From Timema cristinae (lineage: Eukaryota; Arthropoda; Insecta; Phasmatodea; Timematidae): a stretch of 64,000 nucleotides of DNA. The position numbers were made by a program, and so were the translations under genes. Shown one piece after another: positions 11,035-23,098 of the stretch (the first letter of the stretch is position 1; each line of letters begins with the position of its first letter). Under the pieces are notes generated by a model. That model had not been told where the DNA came from and ran no database searches. It saw nothing but the letters and a program-made list of their open reading frames with translations. The stretch spans positions 60,570,234 to 60,634,233 of the forward strand of contig JBCFYV010000001.1 of NCBI GenBank assembly GCA_039000515.1, in the 5' to 3' direction.

Positions 11035-14000
11035 CAGGGTTCATACGGTCCTTGAAAGACCTGGAATGTAATGTGAGTTTGTTCAAGGTCTGGAAAAGTC
11101 ATTAAATTACTCCGGGCCTTGAAAAGTCCTGGAATTTCCAGGTTTCAATATTAATTTTTGAAATGTTGTAAAGACCGTGATTTAAGATGTACTGGGACAT
11201 GAAATATCTAGCGCATGCTCTTTGATCAAGCAGTAGCCGTTGTCTGCTGTTTACTTTACTCTCCGCTACTCTTCCTGCTTCTTTTGTTTTATTTTTTATC
11301 TTTTCACGTCATCAACCCATGGGTTGTGATCTCTATAGGGGCAAGGGGAAACAGTGTTAACTTCTCTGACAAACACATTAGCGCTACTGTCGAAATACAA
11401 TGTTTTCTCTAATTTCCAATATTTAAAATCTCAATTCCTGTGCATTTCCAGTTTTTTATAAGTTGCTTTAAAACCATCATTTGTAATAATTCTTTGAAGA
11501 TTTGCGACTACCTATTAACACTTCAAGTACCTATAATTACAGTTTTGCACTAAAATGTCCGTCAATAGCTATTAGTTCATCTTTCAACCACCTTAGCGCT
11601 CAAATTCCAATTCTAGCCATACTACAGGGAGTTGCCATTCTATAACTTTATTATCTATGATTGCGCCATTTTGGTGTTTGTAAACATTATCCCGTGAAAT
11701 TTTGTGTTTAAATGGTAGCTGTGTAGTTTGTTTTATCTTAATGTGTTTTATTTATATGGAAATCCTTAATTAGTGATTCAGTTTGCTTCGTTACCGCTGT
11801 GTTTACTTCCACACGAAAGTTTTATTAAAGTGTGGTAGCAAGTAATCTGCCATGGATAAATAAACCGTTTTCATTATTCTTGAATGGATTTTTTTGTGTG
11901 TTACGTAAAGGCAGGCGCCTTTTGCTTTGTTTTGTTTAGTTTTTATTTACTTGCCAATATGCCGGGGAATTGTACTTTCAATGATTTGTGGTTAGATAAA
12001 ACCAAATTTAATAAATGGCTTGTAAAAGTGCCAGACAGGAACAAAGTGACATTGCCAAAATGAGGGTGTCGGCTTTAACAAGTCACATGAATGGGAAAAA
12101 ACATTGTAGTTTTGCATGTAAAAAAAACCCTTTAGGAATTCACTATTTTCTCGGTGCTACACAACCAGAGCAATCTTCGAATTTTGCGGCTCCTGTTTCA
12201 GAACCACTACCACAAGGACAGCAGATAGTAAGCTCCTTCTTAACTGGACAGGAAACTCTAACTGCCGAAATTATTTGGGCTTTGAAAGTATGCAGCAGTC
12301 ATTATTCAAACAAATCATGCAAAAATATCAGACTATTATTTTAAAAAGTGTTTTTCGACAGTGGAATTGCAAAAAGTTTTTCATTGGAGGGACAAAATTT
12401 GCATATATATGTTGTTTTGGCATTGCTCCTTATTTTCAGTCTTCACTCATGGAGAAGCTTAAGAAACACGATTCATTTGTTTTGTTATTCGATGAAAGCC
12501 TCAACAGAAAGCTTCAGGAGAAGGAGTTAAATTACCATATTCTCCACTGGGAAGCAGATAAAGTGCAGTCTTGTTACATCCATTCAGATTTCCTGGGCCA
12601 TGTTACTGCAGAAGATATGTTCACTTCCTTTGAAAAGTTTATTTCTGAAATTGGTCTTCTGAAACAGTCTCTACTGCAACTATCCATGGATGGTCCAAAT
12701 GTCAATTGGAAATTTTATGACCTGGTGTGTGATCAATTGAAGAGAGACACAAACATGGCAGTAATTCATACCGGCAGTTGTGGGCTTCATATCATTCATG
12801 GTGTTTTAAGCATGGCTCATTATCATCATCCTGGGATGTGGAGCGGTTTTATTAGCCTCTATTACTTATTTAAGGACACACCTGCGAGAAGAGAAGTTAC
12901 ATGAAAGTAACTGATAGCAATGTCTTTCCCAAAAAATGTTGTCCCATAAGGTGGGTTGAAAATTCAACTGTTGTAACACACGATCTTGAAATGTGGCCTC
13001 ATATAACTAAATGTGTGCAGTTATTTACTGACAAACTTCCCAATCCAAACACCAAATCCTTTACAGTTGTGAAAGAAGCTACCAGTAATGCATTGACCCT
13101 ATAAAGCTATTAATATTTCAGTCAATTGCAAAACAAGTAGAACCTTTTTTGACAATGTACCAAACTGATACGCCAATGCTTCCATTTCTGGAAAGAGACA
13201 TGTTGAAAATGCTTAGAAACTTAATGAGAGATTATTAAAGAAAATGAAATAAATAAAGCAACTACCAGTAACAAACTGGTTAAAGTTGAAGTAGGGAAAA
13301 AGAAAACCAGCTGCCAGTGAGCAAAATAAACTTGGGTTTGCTGCAGAAAACAGAGTCAAGAATTTGCTCCACAAAAAAATTGACAAAGAAAAGGATGTTC
13401 TTCAAGTGCGAATGTAATGTCGTGATATTCTTATTGGAATAGTGAAGAAAATCTTGCATAAGTGCCCATTACAGTACTCAATTGTGAGAAACCTTAGTTG
13501 TATGGATCCTCGAGATATGAATGTGGATACTAACTGTGCAACCAAGTTTGTGTCAATGCTTAAGATACTAGTAGAGGCTAAAAGACTTCAGGAAACTGAA
13601 TGCGATGTATTAATTTCATCATATAAAGAATTTATTGCAGAGTTTGGCTTTCTTCTGAATTTCAAAATTTTAAGCCTGGGACAAACTGTTATGTGCTTGT
13701 GCAAAGCCTAGAACAAAATATGACAAATTGTGGTGTGTGATTAAAATGGTAACTTATTCTATCACATGGTCAAGCAGCATTTGAGAGAGGTTTTTCTGCA
13801 AACAAGCAAATAGAAGTGGAAAATATGCAACTGCGCACACTCATTGCACAGCGAATAATTTATCAACAAATTGCATCAGTTGGGGTGTTACTAATATTGA
13901 AATCACCAAAGACATGGTTATCTCAGTTGCTGGTGCACGACAAACGTGGCAAAGTTTTTGGAGGTGAATCAAAGAGGAAAAGAAACTGCACAGAAAAAAT

Positions 14001-14642
14001 TCAAAAAGGAAAAGTTTCACAGAAGAAATAGATGTTCTCAAAGCAAAAAAACAAAGGCTTCAGGCTGATGTAGACACACTTACCAAATCTGCTGATAGAC
14101 TGTCAGAGCAAGCAGAAACAACAGGAAGTCTAACAGTTTCAGAAGAACAGCAAGAGAAAAAACTGCTGCTGTGGCTGACATCAACAAGCAGCTATCTGAT
14201 AGGTTAAATGGATATAAAAACATTTAAATGTTATTTGACCCCATCTATTTTTGTTTAAACTATTTGTTTCTCGTTCTGCTGATCTAGGACCTATAAAAAA
14301 CTGATATTTTAATTATTGTTGGTACAAACATTCATGCTTAGACTCCTGTATATAAAATACGTAAATGAAAAGCATGTGCCAGCAGAAAACATTGTTAAAT
14401 TATGAAATCCATACTCATCTTATGGAATACTGAATATAGAATGACTGCACTAACCAATAAACCAAGGAGAGTGAAGTAAGTGACAACAAAGTTATTGTTT
14501 CCCATTTATTATAAATTTGGTACGGTTTATATTTTTTTATTTACGTGTTTAGCTTTGGCAGTATTAGAAATAACAGTTTTGGTCCTTAAAAAGTCCTTGA
14601 AATGTCCTTAAATTTATGTTTCATATGTGTGTAAGAACCCTG
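11035..14642 (+). mobile_element. Nearly complete hAT-like DNA transposon with CAGGGTTC ends
   Basis: The left terminus CAGGGTTCATAC and right terminus GTAAGAACCCTG are inverted repeats. GTAATA flanks both ends, a partly eroded target duplication. Subterminal words of the type CCTTGAAAAGTCC occur at both ends (11118-11132 and 14585-14615). The interior carries one plus-strand transposase gene in pieces. CAGGG ends and a duplication of about 8 bp fit hAT. It sits in the presumed intron of the plus-strand host gene. Confidence 0.82.
11959..14225 (+). pseudogene. hAT-like transposase gene, frameshifted
   Basis: The likely start is ATG 11959 (MPGNCTFNDLWLDKTKF), followed after a shift by SALTSHMNGKKH, which looks like part of an N-terminal zinc-finger region. 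The core is in another frame (12275-12904) with LLFDESLNRKLQEKEL, QLSMDGPNVNWKFYDLV and GSCGLHIIHGVLSMA. The 12901-13104 segment carries CCPIRWVEN and LPNPNTKSF. A later segment near 13780-13815 reads AFERGFSANKQ, resembling the hAT dimerisation signature, and the C-terminus is Lys/Glu-rich. Several frameshifts and in-frame stops separate the pieces. I recognise this as a family found in many animal genomes, but a formal name needs a database search. Confidence 0.78.
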
Positions 14643-14769
14643 GTAATATAATCCAGGTATATGACTAATTAACAAACTGGCTCTTGAAGAAAAATGCAAT
14701 ATGATGTGACATGGTGTGGTGTTCCACAGACAAGAGGAAAGTAACCTCCACAGTGTTCTTGTGTTTCAG

Positions 14770-14847
14770 AGTCCTCAACGAGACAGTGGTCAAGGAGGAG
14801 AAATGTCAGTAGCACCTGGAAACAGTGCACTAGCTCCAAGAAACTGA
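14770..14847 (+). CDS. Candidate terminal exon of the plus-strand host gene
   Basis: A good acceptor (TTCTTGTGTTTCAG) is followed by 25 codons and TGA, reading SPQRDSGQGGEMSVAPGNS then ALAPRN. It is GC-richer than its flanks and is followed 19 bases after the stop by AATAAA. No product is recognised; the low-complexity Ser/Gly/Pro/Asn composition fits a disordered C-terminus. It is 127 bp beyond the hAT-like element, so that element would lie in the last intron. Linkage to the exons at 6.9-7.3 kb is inference. Confidence 0.42.
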   Translation, partial: SPQRDSGQGGEMSVAPGNSALAPRN

Positions 14848-14866
14848 GCATTCAACACCATTTTCT

Positions 14867-14872
14867 AATAAA
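14867..14872 (+). terminator. Poly(A) signal AATAAA
   Basis: Canonical hexamer a short distance after the stop codon of the candidate terminal exon. In AT-rich sequence the hexamer is common, so its weight comes only from its position. Confidence 0.4.
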
Positions 14873-16265
14873 ACCATTCATTATATAAATTAAAAAACAA
14901 TATTATTTTGTACCATTCTCCAGTTTTGTATTGTTGAAAATATATTTATATAGATTTTAACTAACCCACTTTAACCCTAAGATTATTTTTAAATTTAAAT
15001 TTACATCAGGAAAGATAGCGTTTGAAAATAAATGTTTTGTTTATTCAATCTGGCTTGTGCTTAAATTGACTGTTTACATCGTAATATTATTCTTTGTATA
15101 AAATGTAAAAATATTATTTTTTGATCCCTTAGTTTAAATATAGTTGCTAAAACATTTTGACTAACGAAACAATAGCTTTATTTATTCAATGGTAGTATTG
15201 TACTTGTACATAAAATTAGCCATGTACAGTAAAACAAAAAACACTCTCCTCCAGGTGACACAAAAAACACTCCTCCAGGTGACAAAACACTCTCCTCCAA
15301 ATGACACAAAAAAACTCTCGCCTTCAGACTTAATTTATAGCTGACTATAGTAAATTTTCACTCTTCATTAACTATGTGAGGGGATTGTGCGGTAAAGTTT
15401 GATTTTTTGAAAGTGGCAGCTTTTACCTCCTTGTCCAGTGGCAGCAATGTAAAGTGTGAACAGTGTTCTCCTTTTCAATGTAAAGGTCGTATTGTGTTTG
15501 TTCCTTTATATGTTTCTATCCACCTTTCCTGTACCTTCTTCCAAATATAAAATAGTACTAATAATCTCCAAATTAGTGTTGGTATGGTCAGATTAATGAA
15601 TTCAGTGAAGGGAGGATTATAAATTGTTTTTCAAGCATTATAATTTATGGCCCCCAAAATATTCAAAAAATATTGAAGCCAACATTTTGTACAGAAATCT
15701 GATGTCATTTTTAACACATATTTGAATGAACCATAAATCATAACCATCACTTTATTTAGCTAAAGAAAGTGTCATAATCTATAGTTGCACAAAACCTTTG
15801 AGCAAGGAGTCACTTTCAAAAAAAAAAACCTGCATAATCTTTCTCTAGGTGCACATTCTTGATAGCTCTCTTAATGTGTTATACTAAGAACTCGACAGGC
15901 TCAAATCCTCGTATTTTAATAGTATCACCAAGAAGGATTTTCAAATGTTTCAGAGGCTGAATGGTCTAAGGTTGAGTTTTCAAATTCTCTCAGTTTTTAG
16001 TACGTTTTTATGGGAGGAAATATTTTTTAGTATGAACTAAATTAGAAATAAATCAAATAACAGTCTAAGCAATGGGTTTTTTTTTTTAAATTTATTTGAG
16101 GTATTTAAATGTACATTCCGAACCGATTGATTATATCAACACACAACTTTTAATCTAGCTTAAATCTAGAATGGACACAACACCCAGCCCCGTCTGTTAA
16201 TTCATCACTGTGAAAGGAAATACCCTCATAAATTTTTTTCTCATGCCAGAAATCAATCTCATTAC
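14873..16265. other. AT-rich intergenic or intronic sequence
   Basis: No supported gene. The only structured part is a short tandem array at about 15237-15320. A minus-strand frame near 15450-15540 (WKKVQERWIETYKG) is open for a short distance but lacks convincing splice sites. Confidence 0.4.
15237..15320. repeat. Short tandem repeat, ~22-26 bp units
   Basis: About four imperfect copies of AACACTCTCCTCCAGGTGACACA-like sequence, varying by small indels. Confidence 0.8.
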
Positions 16266-16306
16266 CCTTAGCTCAGTAGAAAGACACGTTATCGACTGAG
16301 CTAAGG
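16266..16306. repeat. Perfect 12-bp inverted repeat with 17-nt loop
   Basis: CCTTAGCTCAGT and ACTGAGCTAAGG are exact reverse complements separated by 17 bases. Read on the minus strand, TTAGCTCAGTCGATAACG resembles the D-arm/A-box of a tRNA, so it may be a remnant of a tRNA-derived SINE head. No tRNA cloverleaf can be built. Confidence 0.6.
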
Positions 16307-16372
16307 TGTCGAACTCTAATAAGCATTGTGAATCTCCTAGCATGCTTAAAGATGAAAATTATGGATACTCAC

Positions 16373-16456
16373 CTCAGGTTGTGACACTCGCTCAATAAGT
16401 TCAGCAACAAAAGTCATGTTAATTCCCACCCAATTGGATATTTGATACATTTTTTC
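16373..16456 (-). CDS. Candidate internal exon of an unrecognised minus-strand gene
   Basis: On the minus strand an acceptor (TTTATAAAAACAG) leads into exactly 28 codons in phase 0, ending GAG before a consensus donor GTGAGTATC. The reading is EKMYQISNWVGINMTFVAEL then IERVSQPE. It is stop-free, amphipathic-helix-like and GC-richer than its surroundings. The family is not recognised. It would belong to a gene convergent with the plus-strand candidate ending at 14847. No partner exon was identified with confidence, and its gene may extend across the assembly gap at 18375. Confidence 0.55.
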
Positions 16457-16719
16457 CTGTTTTTATAAATAACATTTCAATTACCTTAAAATAAAATACC
16501 TTCTCACTCTATTCCATTTCTTAAAAATATCCCCCATAAAAGTGACTATAGCTGAGGTTTAATTAATTATCTTAGATCAACAATGTCTTCACTCAAAATG
16601 GGGGTCAACTCCTGAAGTTGCCGAGATAATCACAGGACTGGGACTGGGGAGAATTGCTACCATCCAACAAGAATACTTTAAATACAACAAAATACTTAGG
16701 TTAGTTTCTTGAAACAATC

Positions 16720-16925
16720 GTACCCGCATGGACTAAACATCAAGCTCGTCTTGTTGGACTTGGTGGAGACTAGGTTGGGGTTTGTATCCCGACCAGGTAT
16801 GCTGCCGGTTGATTTTACGACATCCCTTCTACACAAATTCAGTTAAATTTTCTCTTAACTCTGCCTTCTTACTGCCCAAATGCAGGCTATGGTTAATAGA
16901 AGAATAAGCAAATTAATGTAATGTG
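16720..16925 (+). mobile_element. Decayed tRNA-derived SINE-like copy (family B-like)
   Basis: GGGTTTGTATCCCGACCAGG resembles an eroded B-box, with an upstream CTCGTCTTGTTGGACT stretch and a downstream CCCAAATGCAGG word in the same order as in family B. The AAT tail is lost. The assignment is tentative. Confidence 0.4.
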
Positions 16926-16992
16926 TTCGTTTAAGGGAAAGCATCAAAGGGTTGATAGTGTATCCAATCACACAGTGGTGCATACATTGGAA

Positions 16993-17056
16993 GGGGGGGG
17001 GGGGGGTGTAGAAGGGACAGTTATTCGCTCGCTCCCGCCCCCGCCCCCCCCCCCCT
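16993..17056. repeat. G-run and C-run pair
   Basis: A run of 14 G at 16993-17006 faces C-rich runs at 17030-17056, so the strands can pair as a G/C hairpin. It is prone to length errors in sequencing and cloning. Confidence 0.8.
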
Positions 17057-17481
17057 CACCCTGTCTAATAACTGAAATATAGAGTACAAAATTGTGTTAA
17101 ACGCATAGGCTACAATTTGAGACCAGGCTTTCGACTTGATATTCAAAAGAAACGTAGCTATAGACTACACAATTCAAATAAAGCACTCATAAGATTTTCA
17201 GTTGAAAAAAAGTTAGCTTGAATACATTTAAAACAAGGCCGTAGCCATTTATAATTTTGATTAATACTGCCTTCTTTACTGCCCAAGCAATAACAAAATA
17301 AAGAAAATAAATATAGCTCCTTGCCACTATCTTGATCATGGCAAGTAAACAGATTGAGTGTGCATGAAGACAACTATAAATTATAATTTATTTTGAACAA
17401 GAATAATTAAAATCTGCTTATAGGATGGAAAATTTCCCAAAATACTGTAAATTGAGAAATCCATAAAATAAAATATTAAAA
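17057..17481. other. No recognised gene
   Basis: AT-rich. A minus-strand open frame at 17158-17373 has no family signature or splice context. The stretch 17410-17440 (ATAGGATGGAAAATTTCCC) resembles sequence at 39180-39210, hinting at a dispersed repeat related to the palindrome that follows. Confidence 0.4.
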
Positions 17482-17531
17482 TTGAGAAAATCCTATCTAT
17501 ATATATATATATATAGATAGGATTTTCTCAA
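17482..17531. repeat. 50-bp perfect palindrome
   Basis: TTGAGAAAATCCTATC, a (TA)n centre, then GATAGGATTTTCTCAA, perfectly self-complementary over 50 bp. It could extrude as a cruciform or be a tiny TIR-only transposon remnant. Confidence 0.9.
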
Positions 17532-18374
17532 ATTTACAGGAGTTTAATTTTTTTATATTAACTACCTAATATAAACTAAACAAAGGTAATTTACAAAATG
17601 TACCATATTTACATAGTTACTGACATGTTTATGTTTGCGGGGCTTTTTAAGTGTAATGAATTTAAGGTTGTGCTTTATTTATTTTTAGCACCTCATCTTA
17701 CTGCCTGATCAGGTTATAAGCTTACACACATGTTGTGTTAATTAAATACACAGCTTGTATAAATGGCAAGAACCTGTCACAATAATATAAAAATAAATAA
17801 AAGTAAAATGTTTAGTTTGTTTAAATGAGTCAAGATTACTGTGGCTTGATGTTGAAGGAATGAATTTGAACTTGTTTTATGGTTTGGACTAAGAATTAAT
17901 TATATTATTTGTTATTATTATCTACCACTATATCTATATCAGTCTATCACTATGCATATATCAGTTTGTTTTTAAAGGTGTAAGATTGTATGATAAAACA
18001 ACACATTATTTTATTGCCAATACAAGTAAAACAAAACTATATTATTAAAAACATAATTTAAGAGTAGATTTTGTTTTTCAAAAGAAAAAGAAAACAATTG
18101 TTTTAGTAAAAAATAAGAATTGTGGATTAACGTTTGAATATCTGATAAATTTTCATTATATAATCATCCTTCAAAAAGGACATAGGTTTGACATTATCCT
18201 AGAGAGAACTTCAAAGCCTTAATAAAAACAATATCAAAATGTGAAGTTCAACTACATGTAATGTTTAAAAACAAATAAATGACTAAGTAAATGCAACAAA
18301 TATTATACCATATACCTTTATTGAAAAGTTACATGTCTAAATCTGAAAGTAAGGTTGTATTGTTAATAAATAGG
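17532..18374. other. AT-rich sequence without recognised features
   Basis: No coding frame, repeat array or element end was recognised before the assembly gap. Confidence 0.5.
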
Positions 18375-18474
18375 NNNNNNNNNNNNNNNNNNNNNNNNNN
18401 NNNNNNNNNNNNNNNNNNNNNNNNNNNNNNNNNNNNNNNNNNNNNNNNNNNNNNNNNNNNNNNNNNNNNNNNNN
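18375..18474. other. Assembly gap of exactly 100 N
   Basis: A run of 100 N. The round length suggests a placeholder of unknown true size, so distances and any exon-joining across it are unreliable. Confidence 0.99.
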
Positions 18475-19637
18475 GTTACACATCAGATTTACTTTATATT
18501 GACAAGTGTATTAGTTTTATTACTAAGGTTTTTCCCTCACTACTTTCTTAAACCGAGTGACTCCTTTGTTCGACGTTAGAGGCCTCAAAAGGAGACAACC
18601 CCTCAAGGAGATTAGACCCATGTTGCTCTTAACATCAAGATCTTATTTTCTTATTCCCATATTACTGAAACATGTTGACAGATTATAAAGCTCTTTCACT
18701 AAGGCAGTTTTAGTACGAGGTTAAGGGGGAGGGGTGGAGTAGTCCTAGCCAATCAAACTTCCCTGACCACGAACCTTTTTTTTTCTTTAGTTTATTGTGT
18801 GACAGTACAATACACTTGCCAGAAGTGAAAATGTGCTACTTTGATCGATTACCGAACCGAGTGACCAAGAACTATCCAGTAACCAGTTGAATCTGGACTA
18901 AAATATAATTAAGTCATAATTAACACTTACGATTTATTTATAGCTCAGATACGTATATACCAAACAGGGCCGTAGCGAGGGGAGGGGGGGGGCAGCAAGG
19001 GCAGCCGTCCCGGGTGCCGGGCTCGAGGGGTGCCATCAAGATGTAGATTTAAAAAAATATAAAATGTAAGATTACGAAATTTATTCGAACGCGCAGTTAA
19101 AAAGACGTATACAATTCTCCTTTAAGAATAAAAATGGTGACTTGATGAAACTTCCATCATACCGAACACAAAATATTTGAATATATTTGGCTTGGGTGAC
19201 ACTGACAGTAAATTCTACTATGAATATGTGACGGACAAAGGACAAACATTCCAAGAGAGCCAAGCCAAGCGGAGGTAATTAGGGGCTGTGACTGCTTAGG
19301 AATGTGGTCTCTTTGTTTTGGCACCTCAGAAGGGGGGTAGCAAGTAAGACAAGCTGCCAGTGAACAGTTAGTGTGCGGTACGCGCAGTGTTTCGTGCCAA
19401 GGGAGGGCAGCAGAGGCGGAAGTAAAACGACCGAACATGAAAGGAGCCGTGCAGAGAACGGCCCGAACGGGGAACGGAACGTAATTAAAATTTATCTGAG
19501 AAGCATGTGACAGTTTAAATTTGAAATGTGAAATTTGCTCGTTGCCGTGACACTGTAATGATATTTATTTGATTAGCATTGTTTGTAAATTTGTATGACT
19601 TTATTGATTGATTTGCGTGTGAATTATTACACTGTGC

Positions 19638-19743
<106 letters not shown>

Positions 19744-19746
19744 GAA

Positions 19747-22285
19747 ATGGGGCCTACAAAGTTGTCGGGAGCACAAGGCAGAAAACGGAAAAAACAACAA
19801 GAGGCAGATAACATAGTACAAGCCAAGCAGTGGCAAAAACTGGGTTGGGTAAAGAAGGTGGATTCCTCAACCGCTGCGCTACCACTACAGCAAGGTATTG
19901 AAAGTAGGCCATCTACATCAACACTTTTAGAAAATGAAAACTTTACTAAAGTAACTAAGAATGTAACTGGTAGTGTAAATGTACATTCAGAGGCTTCTAG
20001 ACCAAATCTTAACCAGTCCTTTCCAACATTTACTCCTTATGAAGATGTACAGGAACAGGATTTGGAAAATGAACCAACCAAAGTACAACTAAATTTTAAT
20101 GATCCCACAACATGGTCTGATTTGAATGGTCATATGAGAAGCTTATTATTTGCACATGGTCCAGAACAAAATAAAACAGGTAATTTTCTTTTATCAATTA
20201 ATTCAGAAAAAAGGCATTTTACGGGAAGTTGGTTCCATAAAAAAATTTTGAAAGGAAAAAATGTAGAGCGAAATTGGCTAATTTACAGTGAAGAGAAAAA
20301 AATCTATTTACTGTTTCCCCTGCATAATATTTGGAAAGCATTCTAATTCATTCTTGGCAAATCCAAAAGTAGGAATTTCTGACTGGAAAAAATTACACCC
20401 TCGTATTCCAGAGCATGAAAATTCTGTAGAGCACCGTGAATGCTATGTTACCTGGAAAAACTTTGAAAAAAGGATTTAAGAGGGCAGTACAATTGATACT
20501 GAACTAGAGGAAATTATCATAAAAGAAAAAGAGAAATGGCGGCACACTCTCAGAATTATTGTTGATTGTATTTGGTTTTGTGCAGTCAACAACTTGGCTT
20601 TTCGAGGTTCAAGTACAAATATACGTGAGGCCAATAATTGTGGTATTTTTTTAAATTTGCTAGAGTTTGTTTCTCATTGTGATAAACAGCTAAAAGAGCA
20701 TATTACCTTAAGCAAAGAAAAAAAGGAATTCCAAATTACTTTTCTCCAACAATTCAAAACGAGTTCATCAATTTAATAGGTGACACTGTATGCCAAGAAA
20801 TATTAAAATATATAAGAGAGGCAAAATATTTCTCAATTTCATTTGATTGTACACCAGATCTAGCCCATCATGAACAAATGTGCCAGATTATTAGGTACGT
20901 GAAAGTTTCAGAGGGTGTTTGCTCTATTGAAGAAAGGTTTATTGATTTCATAAAAACTAGTGAAATGACTGGAGCTGGTTTAACTGAAGAGATTCTACAA
21001 AAAGTAGAAGCCGATGAACTTGATATTCATAATTGCCGAGGGCAAACATACGGTAATGGTTCAAATATGGCTGGGAAGTATTCAGAAGTCCAGGCCCGTA
21101 TACAAACAATTAACAGCCATGCATGTTCAATGCCATATGCTGCTCATTCATTGAATTTGGTTGATGTTCACGCTGCTGTAGTTTCTCCAGATGCTATCAC
21201 ATTTTTTTGGAACAGTACAAGAACTGTACAAATTGTTTGCTTTCAGTGTCAAAAGGTGGGAAATATTATCCAACAAACTTTCTATCACACTCAAGCGTCA
21301 CTGTGATTACAAGATGGGCATCCAAATATTCTGCTGTTCATGCACTTTATTCACAGCTTGATAAAGTCGCCGAGGCCTTAGAGGAAATTTCTAACAACCC
21401 TCAATTCCATGATTGTTTATCAGTGGTTAAAAGTCTTCTTAAACAAATTAATTTTAAGTCTGTTTGTTACTCTGTTATGTGGGACAAAATACTAAATCAG
21501 ATCTCCCGCGTGAATGAACAGCTACAGCACAAAGATATGACCATGGACCGTGCAGTTAGTCACTTGACTGGATTGAAAGATGCTTTACAAAATATCCGAG
21601 ACACAGGGATTGATGTTATACTGGATGAAGCATCAAACATCTGTGCTGCAACATATCTTGAAATTGATTGCTTTTTCGAGGAGAAAAGAGTAAAGAAAGG
21701 AAAAGACTAACTTTGGAAGAAAGTAAGGACACTGTTTTGACAGGAAAGCAAAGGTTTCATGTTATTTTGGACAAAGTTTTAGAACAAATGGAATGGCGTT
21801 TTAAATGTTTTAGTGAAGTGTTGGATGACTTTAATTTTTTAACGGGCTAGTCTTTGCATTCTATGACTAGAAGATTTAAAAGCTAGTGCAAAACGCTTAG
21901 CAAATAAATATTATAAGGATCTAGATGCTTCTTAAATAGAGAGGGAAATAGCTAGTTTTAAATTTCAGGCCAGTTCTTTATTTGAAAAAGTCAGGATTTT
22001 TCTAAAGCAACGTCTCTTGACCTATTAAATTTAATCCACAAAATGTCTATAGCCACATCTTATCCAAACTTAGTAATTGATTTCAGATTATTTTTAACAT
22101 TGCCAGTAACGAATGCATCTGGTGAACGAGGTTTTAGTAAGCTGAAAATAACAAAAAATTACTTAAGGTCATCAATGGGTCAAGACAGGTTAACACACCT
22201 GGCAATTCTATCAATAGAAAAACATATTGCTAAAAATATTAATTACGATGAAATAGTCAATTATTTTGCTGCTGTTAAAAGCTAG
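19747..22285 (+). pseudogene. hAT transposase related to zinc finger MYM-type protein 1, broken
   Basis: The start is ATG 19747 (MGPTKLSGAQGRKRKKQQ), five bases after the GT run. A TTF-type zinc-finger region follows around 20220-20420, with RHFTGSWFHKKIL, then CFPCIIFGK in a shifted frame and EHENSVEHRECYVTW. Central blocks are FDCTPDLAHHEQM at 20840-20880 (the DDE-fold domain), GQTYGNGSNMAGKYSEVQAR and HACSMPYAAHSLNLV. The C-terminal dimerisation domain (22043-22285) carries TLPVTNASGERGFSKLK and DRLTHLAILSIE. Several frameshifts or stops (near 20310, 20478, 20776, 21205-21300, 21708, 21850) split it. This matches the hAT-derived 'zinc finger MYM-type protein 1-like' family common in insect and fish genomes. 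Confidence 0.92.
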
Positions 22286-22819
22286 AAAGGTGAAACTGTA
22301 AGTATAAATAATTCTGTTAATATTTTAACAATAATGTTACTTCTACATTTTTAATAAGTAATTGAGCTAGTAATTAATAATAAACAAAAAGTATTCTTCA
22401 TTCAATTCAAACTATTTACAATTTTTTTTATTTACTACAACATGTATTTAAGCTCATATAATCAGCACAGACTATTGAATAAGATTATCTATATAAGTTA
22501 ATTTTTAATAAAAAGAATATTAAATTATAATAAATATATACTGAATTTTTTTTTGTTACTATTTAATAAAATTAGCAAATTATAAACGGGACAATAATTG
22601 CAAGACACATTAGTAATAGCAAGATTTTTGTTACACAGCTATTGTATTACATCTGAAACAGGTATAAAATACGATATGACACGATCAACTGCTCCGTTAT
22701 GACTGGGCGGAAATGGGGTGGGTTGGGAGAGGGGGCGCCAATGTTACTGTTTGCCCCGGGCACCAATTGCTCTAGCTACGGCCCTTATACCAAACGAGTA
22801 GTGAGACGCATTGACAATA

Positions 22820-23098
22820 TTATTATTAGCACCGCGTCTTACTACCCGTTCGGGTTATACGCACTTACGCTAATGTGTAATGGTAGGGTGATTGTGAGAT
22901 GAAATGAAGGACCTACAGTTTAACGTGGAATCCGAACCACGGTGGCGACCTGGCATTCCACACATTCACAAGATGTCTTGTCAGAGGTGTAGGAAGGGTT
23001 TGGAAATCAGATAAATCTGTGCCGGGACCGAGGATCGAACCCCGGCTGCCAGCATAGAAGTCTGACACCGTACCCCTAGACCACCAGGTCACCCGCAG
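22820..23098 (-). mobile_element. SINE family A, essentially full length
   Basis: Minus-strand copy with short (AAT)n, the tail, the body and a full tRNA-like head carrying A-box TGGTCTAGGGG and B-box GGTTCGATCCT. The target duplication TGACAATA lies at 22812-22819 and 23099-23106. It fills the gap between the hAT element and the Helitron. Confidence 0.95.

Noticed and set aside
12348..12530. Separate small protein in the hAT-like element
   Set aside because: Alternative-frame shadow of the transposase core at 12275-12904.
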